Positions 1-4,852 of a stretch of DNA of 49,745 nt are shown here, piece after piece; position 1 is the stretch's first letter; every line of letters begins with the position of its first letter. The position numbers and the translations under genes were made by a program. The DNA comes from a virus. The stretch spans positions 1 through 49,745 of the IMG/VR virus record IMGVR_UViG_3300032223_000802; one strand, 5' to 3'. Under the pieces are notes generated by a model. It worked only from the letters and a program-made list of their open reading frames with translations, was not told the DNA's origin and did not search any database.

Positions 1-90
1 CAGATTTTCGTCACGATTGCAATGTGCGAACGTGCGACGAATAACAGTCGAAACTACGCTCGCGTGTTGACTGGAAACCAGAGCTTTCAT
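1..90 (-). CDS. Small unknown protein, cut by the window edge
   Basis: An open frame of 30 codons runs off the left edge. It begins MKALVSSQ and no function is recognisable. A second ATG lies directly upstream (position 93). The ATG at 90 is preferred because the AGGA ribosome site at 97-100 is then 6 nt away, against 3 nt for the other. A strong promoter (125-153) drives it, and a copy of the conserved repeat (206-340) lies upstream of that promoter, so it appears to be the first gene of a third module of the minigene cluster. The protein itself is unclassified; gene reality rests on the promoter, ribosome site and open frame. Confidence 0.6.
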   Translation of the reverse strand, partial: MKALVSSQHASVVSTVIRRTFAHCNRDENL

Positions 91-124
91 CATTTATCCT
101 TTGGTTGAGTTGACTGATGTACAT

Positions 125-153
125 ATTATATCGGCAGTCTATCGGGAAATCAA
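125..153 (-). promoter_or_regulatory. Sigma70-type promoter
   Basis: Read on the - strand: TTGATT (148-153), a 17 nt spacer, then a perfect TATAAT (125-130). The bases just before the -10 are CCGA, shared with other promoters of this cluster. It drives the partial gene at the left edge. Confidence 0.8.
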
Positions 154-205
154 TAGTAGAAGCCACGAAAACCCCATAATTATTTTATTATTTTTCTTTT
201 GCAAT

Positions 206-340
206 TGGCATGGTATTAGCCTTCAAATTGACGTAACTCTATAGCCTGTATAGACTTATGATGAAAGTTGCGGCGATTTTTTGCCATAACTCTATATGCC
301 ATAAGGGTTTATGTCGATTCGCCACAGCAAAAAGCGTGCC
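206..340. repeat. Conserved intergenic repeat, copy 1
   Basis: Shared blocks, in order: TGGCATGG (206-213), GTATAGACTTA (248-258), CTATATGCCATAAG (292-305) and AGCGTGCC near the end. The same blocks occur in the same order at 1456-1596, and the first two again at 2442. Within this copy the unit starting TAACTCTATA occurs twice in tandem (from about 234 and about 287). It sits about 53 bp upstream of the - strand promoter at 125-153, the position of an activator or repressor site; the function is inferred only. It and the neighbouring terminator fill the gene-free stretch 91-408. Confidence 0.7.
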
Positions 341-369
341 ACAAAAATAAAAAAAATAAATAAAAAAAT

Positions 370-391
370 CGGGAAGTTTTTACGCTTCCCG
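370..391 (-). terminator. Rho-independent terminator
   Basis: On the - strand, CGGGAAG and CTTCCCG form a 7 bp stem with an 8 nt loop, followed by a run of seven T (plus-strand A run at 362-368). It lies 18 nt past the stop of the 57-residue gene and ends the second minigene module. Confidence 0.85.
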
Positions 392-408
392 ACTTGACAA
401 TCCGCACG

Positions 409-582
409 TTATACGTCGGCGTCTTCCACAACTGCGAATGGCGTGCAGACTTCAATGATTGCCACAACTGCACCAACCCGCAAACTACGTTGAGCCATTT
501 CCCGCAAATCGCGGTCGATGCGTGCATTGTTTTCAACGTCATCTGCGATTGCAATCCACTTGTTAACTTCTACTTGCGTCAT
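409..582 (-). CDS. Small unknown protein (57 aa), minigene cluster
   Basis: A 57-codon frame starting MTQVEVNKW, mostly charged at the start and ending in an acidic tail (VVEDADV). The start at 582 is fixed by AGGA at 591-594, 8 nt upstream. It is the last gene of the second module: promoter at 622-650 in front, terminator at 370-391 behind. A longer overlapping frame in this stretch has no ribosome site and is a shadow. No family is recognised; as a short, strongly promoted phage gene it may be an early host-takeover protein, which is inference from context only. Confidence 0.65.
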   Translation of the reverse strand: MTQVEVNKWIAIADDVENNARIDRDLREMAQRSLRVGAVVAIIEVCTPFAVVEDADV

Positions 583-621
583 TGTCGTTGTCCTGAGTGA
601 GTGAGTGAGTGAGACATTGGC

Positions 622-650
622 ATAGTATACAGGTGGGTCAACATAGTCAA
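622..650 (-). promoter_or_regulatory. Sigma70-type promoter
   Basis: On the - strand TTGACT (645-650), 17 nt, TACTAT (622-627). An alternative -10, TATACT, overlaps it with 15 nt spacing. It precedes the 57-residue gene. Confidence 0.65.
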
Positions 651-668
651 CCCACTTGATTCTAGATT

Positions 669-848
669 CTAGAAGAATTTTTTTGTATTCGCTCGTGTTC
701 GATAATCGGCAGCAAGGCGTTCGATATAGCTACGGTCTTTGCTCGTATGAACTTTGTTGCCATCGACTACACCATTCACCAATACTCGCAAAACATGATA
801 CTGGGCATCCGTACCTGCGAGACGGGTTGTGATTTCTACTGTCGTCAT
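669..848 (-). CDS. Small unknown protein (59 aa), paralogue of 2149-2328
   Basis: A 59-codon frame starting MTTVEITTRLAGTDA and ending KKFF. Its twin at 2149-2328 has the same length and is nearly the same sequence: TTRLAGTDA, YHVLRVLVNGV, DGNKVHTSKDRSYIERLAADYR and KKFF are shared, with only about eight differences. Start codon 848 has AGGA at 857-860 with 8 nt spacing. Its own promoter is at 885-912. The strong conservation of protein sequence despite many third-position changes in the DNA shows that it is a real, selected gene. The function is unknown; no signal peptide, membrane segment or metal site is visible. Confidence 0.8.
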   Translation of the reverse strand: MTTVEITTRLAGTDAQYHVLRVLVNGVVDGNKVHTSKDRSYIERLAADYRTRANTKKFF

Positions 849-884
849 TTTCTTAATCCTAAGTGAGTGAACCAGATACGATAC

Positions 885-912
885 ATTTTAGCGATTGCTC
901 GCCGATAGTCAA
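885..912 (-). promoter_or_regulatory. Sigma70-type promoter
   Basis: On the - strand TTGACT (907-912), 16 nt, TAAAAT (885-890). It lies in the 66 bp between two minigenes and drives the 59-residue gene at 669-848. Confidence 0.65.
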
Positions 913-914
913 CC

Positions 915-1130
915 CTATTGGGCCGAAACATTCAGAATTTTCGAGAAAATAATCGTGCGGAAAGCTTGTCGCTTTTCGTGTGATTTCTTCAGAACGTCGA
1001 ATTGTCCATCGACCTTGACCAAAACGCGGTCAGAACCAACGTTTTCCACCGTACCGACAACCGTCTTGACGGTATCGTCTGAACCAGTGTATTCGATTGC
1101 GACCGCAGCACCAACATTCAGATTCGTCAT
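915..1130 (-). CDS. Small unknown protein (71 aa), related to 1863-2081
   Basis: A 71-residue protein starting MTNLNVGAAVAIEY. It shares a pattern with the protein at 1863-2081: V-x-EY near the start, then VK, GT, R-x-LVK-x-D and SKI at matching spacing. This is consistent with a small beta-barrel-like fold, though the fold is a guess. Promoter at 1170-1198. The leader between promoter and start (ACACAAACGAAAG) is also shared with the relative. No enzyme motif is visible. Confidence 0.7.
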   Translation of the reverse strand: MTNLNVGAAVAIEYTGSDDTVKTVVGTVENVGSDRVLVKVDGQFDVLKKSHEKRQAFRTIIFSKILNVSAQ

Positions 1131-1169
1131 TTTCTTGCTTTCGTTTGTGTTTCGTTGTCTGATGGAATC

Positions 1170-1198
1170 AGTATACAGATAGTATCGGCGTTTGTCAA
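1170..1198 (-). promoter_or_regulatory. Sigma70-type promoter
   Basis: On the - strand a perfect TTGACA (1193-1198), 17 nt, TATACT (1170-1175). It begins 2 bp past the stop codon of the preceding 49-residue gene. Confidence 0.8.
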
Positions 1199-1199
1199 C

Positions 1200-1349
1200 T
1201 CAGAACGTGAAGTAAACAAACATTTTTTTACCAAAATTCGTGAATTCGTGTACTCGGCATCCACCATAAGCGGCTACGTATGCGAACCAGTATCCACAGC
1301 ATACCGTTTTCCCGTTCGCGAGTTCCACAAAGTACAGTGAGCAAGACAT
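1200..1349 (-). CDS. Small unknown protein (49 aa)
   Basis: A 49-codon frame starting MSCSLYFVELANGKTVCC, rich in aromatic residues and with four cysteines. The start at 1349 is set by AGGA at 1357-1360, 7 nt away. It is the first gene of the second minigene module, directly behind the promoter at 1384-1412 and the second repeat copy. The stop is at 1200-1202 and the next promoter follows immediately. It has no recognisable family. Confidence 0.65.
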   Translation of the reverse strand: MSCSLYFVELANGKTVCCGYWFAYVAAYGGCRVHEFTNFGKKMFVYFTF

Positions 1350-1383
1350 CGTTTATTCCTTAGTTCGTGTTTCCTATGTACAT

Positions 1384-1412
1384 AGTATATCGGCATTCCA
1401 TACGTGTGTCAA
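1384..1412 (-). promoter_or_regulatory. Strong sigma70-type promoter
   Basis: On the - strand TTGACA (1407-1412), 17 nt ending in GCCGA, then TATACT (1384-1389). It lies 44 bp from the repeat copy at 1456. Confidence 0.85.
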
Positions 1413-1455
1413 CAGTACATTCCACGAATATGGCAAAATAAATAATAATTGTGTA

Positions 1456-1596
1456 TGGCATGGTATGTGCTATACGTGTGTAGCCATAAGTCGTTATGCT
1501 GTATAGACTTACGACGAAACGCACCCGCGACCCTGTCGCTGTAACCCTATATGCCATAAGCACTTACGTCACATAGGATACAGCATACAGCGTGCC
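1456..1596. repeat. Conserved intergenic repeat, copy 2
   Basis: Blocks TGGCATGG (1456-1463), GTATAGACTTA (1501-1511), CTATATGCCATAAG (1547-1560) and AGCGTGCC (1589-1596) match copy 1 in order and approximate spacing. TAAGTC and GACTTA form an inverted pair around the first core. It ends 2 bp short of the stop of the 32-residue gene, so it sits exactly between two modules. Confidence 0.75.
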
Positions 1597-1598
1597 AA

Positions 1599-1697
1599 TC
1601 ACCACCAAATTTGTCCATTCGGACCTTTATCCGAGAATATAATTACAATGGTAATGACCACAATGGCCACAACAGATACACAAACAATCGTTCCCAT
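1599..1697 (-). CDS. 32-residue single-span membrane peptide
   Basis: A 33-codon frame (stop included) starting MGTIVCVSVVAIVVIT: about 20 consecutive hydrophobic residues, then a short polar tail (SDKGPNGQ) ending WW. AGG lies 9 nt before the ATG, inside the end of the upstream gene (stop 1704-1706). The layout, a single membrane span with a short tail, resembles many small phage membrane peptides. Its role is unknown. At this length chance cannot be fully excluded, but position, ribosome site and composition all agree. Confidence 0.5.
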   Translation of the reverse strand: MGTIVCVSVVAIVVITIVIIFSDKGPNGQIWW

Positions 1698-1703
1698 CAA
1701 CGC

Positions 1704-1859
1704 TTACCTATTCTTGAGGCGTACCATGATTGCCTTAACTTCAGGCATATTCATGATTTGATTGAAATAAGCCCAACAGAACGCATCCCACAACCTACGC
1801 GACACAACACCAGCACAGAACAGTTGATACATATGCTGGTGCATTTGTTGCGTAATCAT
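1704..1859 (-). CDS. Small unknown protein (51 aa)
   Basis: A 51-codon frame starting MITQQMHQHMYQLF with seven methionines, amphipathic and basic at its end (MVRLKNR). The start at 1859 has GGGGTGA directly upstream; this ribosome site overlaps the stop of the gene at 1863-2081, suggesting translational coupling. Third gene of the first module. Function unknown. Confidence 0.6.
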   Translation of the reverse strand: MITQQMHQHMYQLFCAGVVSRRLWDAFCWAYFNQIMNMPEVKAIMVRLKNR

Positions 1860-1862
1860 ACG

Positions 1863-2081
1863 TCACCCCACAATCAGACTTGTAATCTTGGACACCAACA
1901 ATCGACGGAATTCAGGCTTGACGGTCAGCGGTTCTTCATCCAGCTTGACCAGAATCGACCGTTCATCGAAGTCATCAATCGTTCCATCATATCGCTTGAC
2001 TTCAGCCGTTGGGTTTTTCTTGTATTCCACTCGCACCACTTGGTTGAATCGCAGTCCCTTGGTCGTAATCATCGCAGTCAT
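1863..2081 (-). CDS. Small unknown protein (72 aa), related to 915-1130
   Basis: A 72-residue protein starting MTAMITTKG. The start could also be the second ATG at 2072, since the GAAAG ahead is very close to the first. Frames reaching further upstream cross a promoter and a neighbouring gene and are not credible. It shares V-x-EY, VK, GT-x-D/E, R-x-LVK-x-D and SKI with the 71-residue protein at 915-1130, and the DNA just upstream of both starts is alike. Promoter at 2113-2141. Function unknown. Confidence 0.65.
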   Translation of the reverse strand: MTAMITTKGLRFNQVVRVEYKKNPTAEVKRYDGTIDDFDERSILVKLDEEPLTVKPEFRRLLVSKITSLIVG

Positions 2082-2112
2082 CTTTCGTTTGTGTTTGTTG
2101 TTTGATGTACTA

Positions 2113-2141
2113 ATAGTATCGACATTCGGTCGGGTTGTCAA
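2113..2141 (-). promoter_or_regulatory. Sigma70-type promoter
   Basis: On the - strand TTGACA (2136-2141), 17 nt ending GTCGA, TACTAT (2113-2118). It drives the gene at 1863-2081. Confidence 0.75.
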
Positions 2142-2148
2142 CACCCAA

Positions 2149-2328
2149 TTAGAAGAATTTTTTGACATTCGCACGAGAGCGATAGTCGGCAGCGAGTCGC
2201 TCAATATAACTTCTGTCCTTACTTGTATGTACCTTGTTACCATCAAGGACACCATTAACAAGGACGCGGAGAACATGGTATTCAGCATCGGTGCCAGCGA
2301 GACGGGTTGTGATTTGAACTTCTGTCAT
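2149..2328 (-). CDS. Small unknown protein (59 aa), paralogue of 669-848
   Basis: A 59-residue protein starting MTEVQITTRLAGTDA and ending NVKKFF, almost identical in protein sequence to the gene at 669-848. The DNA differs at many synonymous sites (for example different codons for RVLVNG), so the duplication is not recent and both copies are under selection. It is the first gene of the first module, behind the promoter at 2370-2398. Start region AGAAAG precedes the ATG by about 7 nt. No functional motif is recognised. Confidence 0.8.
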   Translation of the reverse strand: MTEVQITTRLAGTDAEYHVLRVLVNGVLDGNKVHTSKDRSYIERLAADYRSRANVKKFF

Positions 2329-2369
2329 TTTGTATCTTTCTTTCTGAGTTCGTTGTTTGTTATGCTACC

Positions 2370-2398
2370 ATTATATCGACATTCAAGACGCATGTCCA
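2370..2398 (-). promoter_or_regulatory. Sigma70-type promoter
   Basis: On the - strand TGGACA (2393-2398), 17 nt ending GTCGA, perfect TATAAT (2370-2375). The third repeat copy lies 44 bp upstream. Confidence 0.75.
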
Positions 2399-2441
2399 TA
2401 GTAGAAGCACAAGAAAAAAGAAAAAATAAAAAGATTTTGTT

Positions 2442-2510
2442 TGGCATGGCATTTGCATAGATGTGTCACCGTAAGTACTTACTATATATAGACTTACGTC
2501 AAAACGCCCG
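2442..2510. repeat. Conserved intergenic repeat, copy 3 (short)
   Basis: TGGCATGG (2442-2449) and ATAGACTTAC match the other copies; the second half seen in copies 1 and 2 is missing. It also holds a perfect 12 bp palindrome, GTAAGTACTTAC (2471-2482), paired with GACTTAC 14 bp on. TGGCATGGCATTTGCA (2442-2457) fits the sigma54 consensus closely but points rightward. The rest of the gene-free stretch 2329-2649 holds the promoter at 2370 and a G-rich tract at 2533-2560. Confidence 0.65.
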
Positions 2511-2649
2511 CAGATGGGATGGTTATAATTTAGGTAGGGGTGGGGGACTAGGCAGGTGGGTGTATTATTAGATTTGCTTAAGGTTCCCCATCCGGGTACT
2601 CAGTTTGCGGGGGTGGTATAAAAAACATGGCCAACTTCTACCATTTATG

Positions 2650-2886
2650 TCACACCTCATCATTCCTGATTGCCCCGCTCGCATCAACACCGATATCATG
2701 TTGGAATTCTTCCTCGTGGTCATAGCAAAAGCAACTACCCATAATAGTATTTAGTTCGCATCGACTGCACTTGTTTGCTGTTCTTGTTCGGCTACGCACG
2801 TCACATACAATACATAAGAATTTATCAAATAAACCTAATGTATCACTCTGAATCTTGCCGCACTTCTTGCATACTGAAAAAGACAT
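2650..2886 (-). CDS. Small zinc-ribbon protein (78 aa)
   Basis: A 78-residue protein with paired cysteines C6/C9, C25/C28 and C40/C43, then C52, C54 and H57, so it could bind two zinc ions. The ATG at 2886 is chosen because AGGAG (2893-2897) lies 6 nt before it; a TTG two codons earlier would be too close. It is the last gene of the leftward MoxR/VWA operon. Zinc ribbons of this type usually hold DNA, RNA or protein partners, and no catalytic residues are visible. Precise role unknown. Confidence 0.75.
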   Translation of the reverse strand: MSFSVCKKCGKIQSDTLGLFDKFLCIVCDVRSRTRTANKCSRCELNTIMGSCFCYDHEEEFQHDIGVDASGAIRNDEV

Positions 2887-2906
2887 CGGCAACTCCTAAT
2901 CTGTTG

Positions 2907-3080
2907 TCATTCTAAGTGCCCCATATCGTACATATCAGCTTGTCCTTTACACCTGACACATTCCTGTTCATCTGGCTCTATATTACGTTGGCATACAAGA
3001 CACCAACGATACACCTTCGGCGGCTCACGTTTTGTAAACGGATTTACATTTGGTGGCTCTGTTATCGTTATTTCCGTCAT
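2907..3080 (-). CDS. Small zinc-ribbon protein (57 aa)
   Basis: A 57-residue protein starting MTEITITEPPNVNPF with a single zinc ribbon (C27/C30 and C41/C44) after a proline-rich head. Its ATG overlaps the stop of the upstream 34-residue gene in an ATGA arrangement (3077-3080), which supports both genes and indicates coupled translation. The next gene's ribosome site follows its stop by 9 nt. Role unknown; part of the MoxR/VWA operon. Confidence 0.75.
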   Translation of the reverse strand: MTEITITEPPNVNPFTKREPPKVYRWCLVCQRNIEPDEQECVRCKGQADMYDMGHLE

Positions 3081-3181
3081 TCAATGAACCCGATATCAAA
3101 TAAAAAGTCCTCTTCAATACATACTGGACATGTGGCAGCAGCAAATATTTCATGTCTAGCACAGATTCCGGGCAACCACAT
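3077..3181 (-). CDS. 34-residue zinc-finger-like peptide
   Basis: Begins MWLPGICARHEIF; C7, H10, C18 and C21 make a compact CCHC-type zinc site, followed by an acidic tail. The ATG at 3181 lies 15 nt after the stop of the previous zinc-ribbon gene, and its own stop overlaps the next start (ATGA). A longer frame reaching 3325 would overlap the upstream zinc-ribbon gene by over 100 nt and is not accepted. The ribosome site (GAAAAGA) is weak, so expression probably depends on translation of the gene before it. Confidence 0.6.
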   Translation of the reverse strand: MWLPGICARHEIFAAATCPVCIEEDFLFDIGFIE

Positions 3182-3197
3182 TCTTTTCGTGACAAAA

Positions 3198-3416
3198 TTA
3201 ATCTTTACTGGTGTTTTCTTTGGTATGCTTACCGGCGTCTTCGAGAACCTTAGAGCATCTATTAACATCGACCCAGTCGTCGATTGTTCCAAGGTCGTAT
3301 CGTTCGGCTGTGATTCGTTCTTCATCTTCTTTATTCCTACATGTTTGGCAGATGGATTCCCACTTAAATATATTATGTCCGCATATCAGACATGGGTGTA
3401 TGTACTGGCTAGACAA
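3198..3416 (-). CDS. Small zinc-ribbon protein (72 aa), TTG start
   Basis: Zinc ribbon with C9/C12 and C23/C26, then the motif YDLGT (40-44) and a lone cysteine followed by KVL (C54). The same YDLGT-x(7-9)-C-x2-VL block occurs in the neighbouring protein at 3409-3639, so the two are relatives. No ATG is available near the start; the TTG at 3416 with GGTGG just before it, overlapping the upstream stop, is the best start. Function unknown. Confidence 0.65.
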   Translation of the reverse strand: MSSQYIHPCLICGHNIFKWESICQTCRNKEDEERITAERYDLGTIDDWVDVNRCSKVLEDAGKHTKENTSKD

Positions 3417-3639
3417 TATTCCACCGCACTTTCAGTACATCACCACACTTGGTGCATTTCATGGTGTTATGCGTAAAGCCCGATGCGATACCAACCAAGA
3501 CATGCTTACACTGATATGCTTCGTATGTTCCAAGGTCATAGTCCATATGTAAAAAACAGTCGGCACACAACCCCGTTTGGATTTGTATACCGACTGAATC
3601 TCGCCCGCACCTAGTACAACGCATGTTTTTCTTTGCCAT
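3409..3639 (-). CDS. Small zinc-ribbon protein (76 aa)
   Basis: Cysteine pairs C8/C11, C25/C28 and C62/C65, plus C44, give up to two zinc sites in 76 residues. It carries the YDLGT block (34-38) shared with the next gene. The ATG at 3639 overlaps the last base of the VWA-protein stop (TAATG), so it is translated with that gene. Coupling to a MoxR/VWA pair suggests it is an accessory or substrate-recognition factor of that machine; this is inference. Confidence 0.75.
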   Translation of the reverse strand: MAKKNMRCTRCGRDSVGIQIQTGLCADCFLHMDYDLGTYEAYQCKHVLVGIASGFTHNTMKCTKCGDVLKVRWNIV

Positions 3640-4850
3640 TACTGTTTGACGTTACCAGAAAACTGGTTAAATTCATAGAAGTTACAAGTTGGAGGAAAAT
3701 TATGCTTATAGTCCATCGTCAAGAAGATGTGCCACCTATCAGGATATTTAGGATTCACATCAGACCCACATCCGTCGGTAAGTACGAATACCGCACTTGG
3801 ATACTGTCGTTGTGTAAGACAATATTCTTCTAACTGATGAAATGACGTTCCGCCACCCATAGGTAGAGTATCCGCCGATATATCAATTGGAATAATATCA
3901 GTGTCGAAAGCAAACGGAGTAATATCGAATTTGTCTGAAGGAATAGTCTTAGCTGCCGCGAAGAATACCTGCGAGTCACCGTGGCAACTTCCACTTACGT
4001 CCATAAAGAACGTCATATCAATACGTTCAGTCGGTTTCTCATCAATAGGACCAACACTAGGAATAACTACCTTGGGCATCGCCCTTTGGATAGTTGTGAA
4101 CCTACGGTCAAGTACTTTCCACTGAGTCTTTCTCTTTTCGCGGAATTTCTTAATGGTCCAATTCCTAATAACATCTTCCCACTTACGCTTAGGTTTTGGT
4201 TTTAGTGTAGCCTTAACCCACTCGAAGCTAGAACCATCGCCAGCCTTAAGGTTTTCAGCAAGTACCTTGTTCTCACCATCTGACATCTTCTCGATAAGCT
4301 CTTTGATTTCTTCAGGTAGGTCATCTGGCATCATACTATGGTCATCAAGAGGACCAACGCCATTGGCAATGGTAATAGTGATGATTTCCGCATCTTCCAT
4401 TATCTTCTGGTAGTAGTACTCAAACTCGCGGTCGGCCTCTACACCCTTTCTCTTATCTCCCTTAAATACCGTGTCCATGAGACACATTTTCTTCAGGAGG
4501 TCAGGAGAAGGCGTAAATCCGAACGAGTCGATAAGCATTTCATTGATAGTAATGTCTGCGGCGATATTACCAATCTGCGGATATAGACCTTTAAGTCTCC
4601 TACCGTGATTAAGAATAACATGTAGACACTCGTGAGCTACAATGAAACACGTATCATTCATATCCAGCTTCTCTAGGAATTCAGGATTAAACATGAACTG
4701 TACGCAGGCACCAGCCTTATTGAAGGCAACTGCTGCTGTGTCAATCTTATCGGTCATGACCGGCCTACCCAACTGCCACATCATAGAGAAAATACTATGG
4801 TGGCAATTGAGTTGGTTGGAAATTTCAAGAAAGCTGTCATCTGCGTCCAT
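3639..4850 (-). CDS. VWA protein with metallopeptidase-like N-terminal domain (DUF2201-like)
   Basis: 403 residues. The N-terminal half has the zinc peptidase motif HECLH (73-77) followed by a helix with an N-H-G-R pattern, as in the DUF2201_N family. The C-terminal third is a von Willebrand A domain: MIDAS residues DVSGS (284-288), the threonine in GGGTS (about 335), and TDG (358-360). DUF2201-type proteins are typical partners of MoxR AAA+ ATPases, which remodel or load substrates bound through the metal site. The start at 4850 is preferred over a TTG at 4877; it lies 2 nt after the stop of the ATPase gene, with AAAGG about 10 nt before. Whether the HExxH site cleaves protein here is not known. 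Confidence 0.85.
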   Translation of the reverse strand: MDADDSFLEISNQLNCHHSIFSMMWQLGRPVMTDKIDTAAVAFNKAGACVQFMFNPEFLEKLDMNDTCFIVAHECLHVILNHGRRLKGLYPQIGNIAADITINEMLIDSFGFTPSPDLLKKMCLMDTVFKGDKRKGVEADREFEYYYQKIMEDAEIITITIANGVGPLDDHSMMPDDLPEEIKELIEKMSDGENKVLAENLKAGDGSSFEWVKATLKPKPKRKWEDVIRNWTIKKFREKRKTQWKVLDRRFTTIQRAMPKVVIPSVGPIDEKPTERIDMTFFMDVSGSCHGDSQVFFAAAKTIPSDKFDITPFAFDTDIIPIDISADTLPMGGGTSFHQLEEYCLTQRQYPSAVFVLTDGCGSDVNPKYPDRWHIFLTMDYKHNFPPTCNFYEFNQFSGNVKQ

Positions 4851-4852
4851 TA

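Noticed and set aside
309-554. 81-codon frame on the - strand over the 57-residue gene
   Set aside because: It has no ribosome site and crosses the terminator at 370-391; the frame at 409-582 has a good start and promoter.
1611-2460. Long + strand frames across the minigene cluster
   Set aside because: They run antisense to several minigenes with promoters and paralogues and have no start signals.
2521-2649. Possible tRNA or structured RNA in the GC-rich spacer
   Set aside because: No cloverleaf, T-loop or long stable stem could be built; only the G-rich tract stands out.
3182-3325. Upstream extension of the 34-residue zinc peptide
   Set aside because: It would overlap most of another zinc-ribbon gene and lacks cysteines or a ribosome site.
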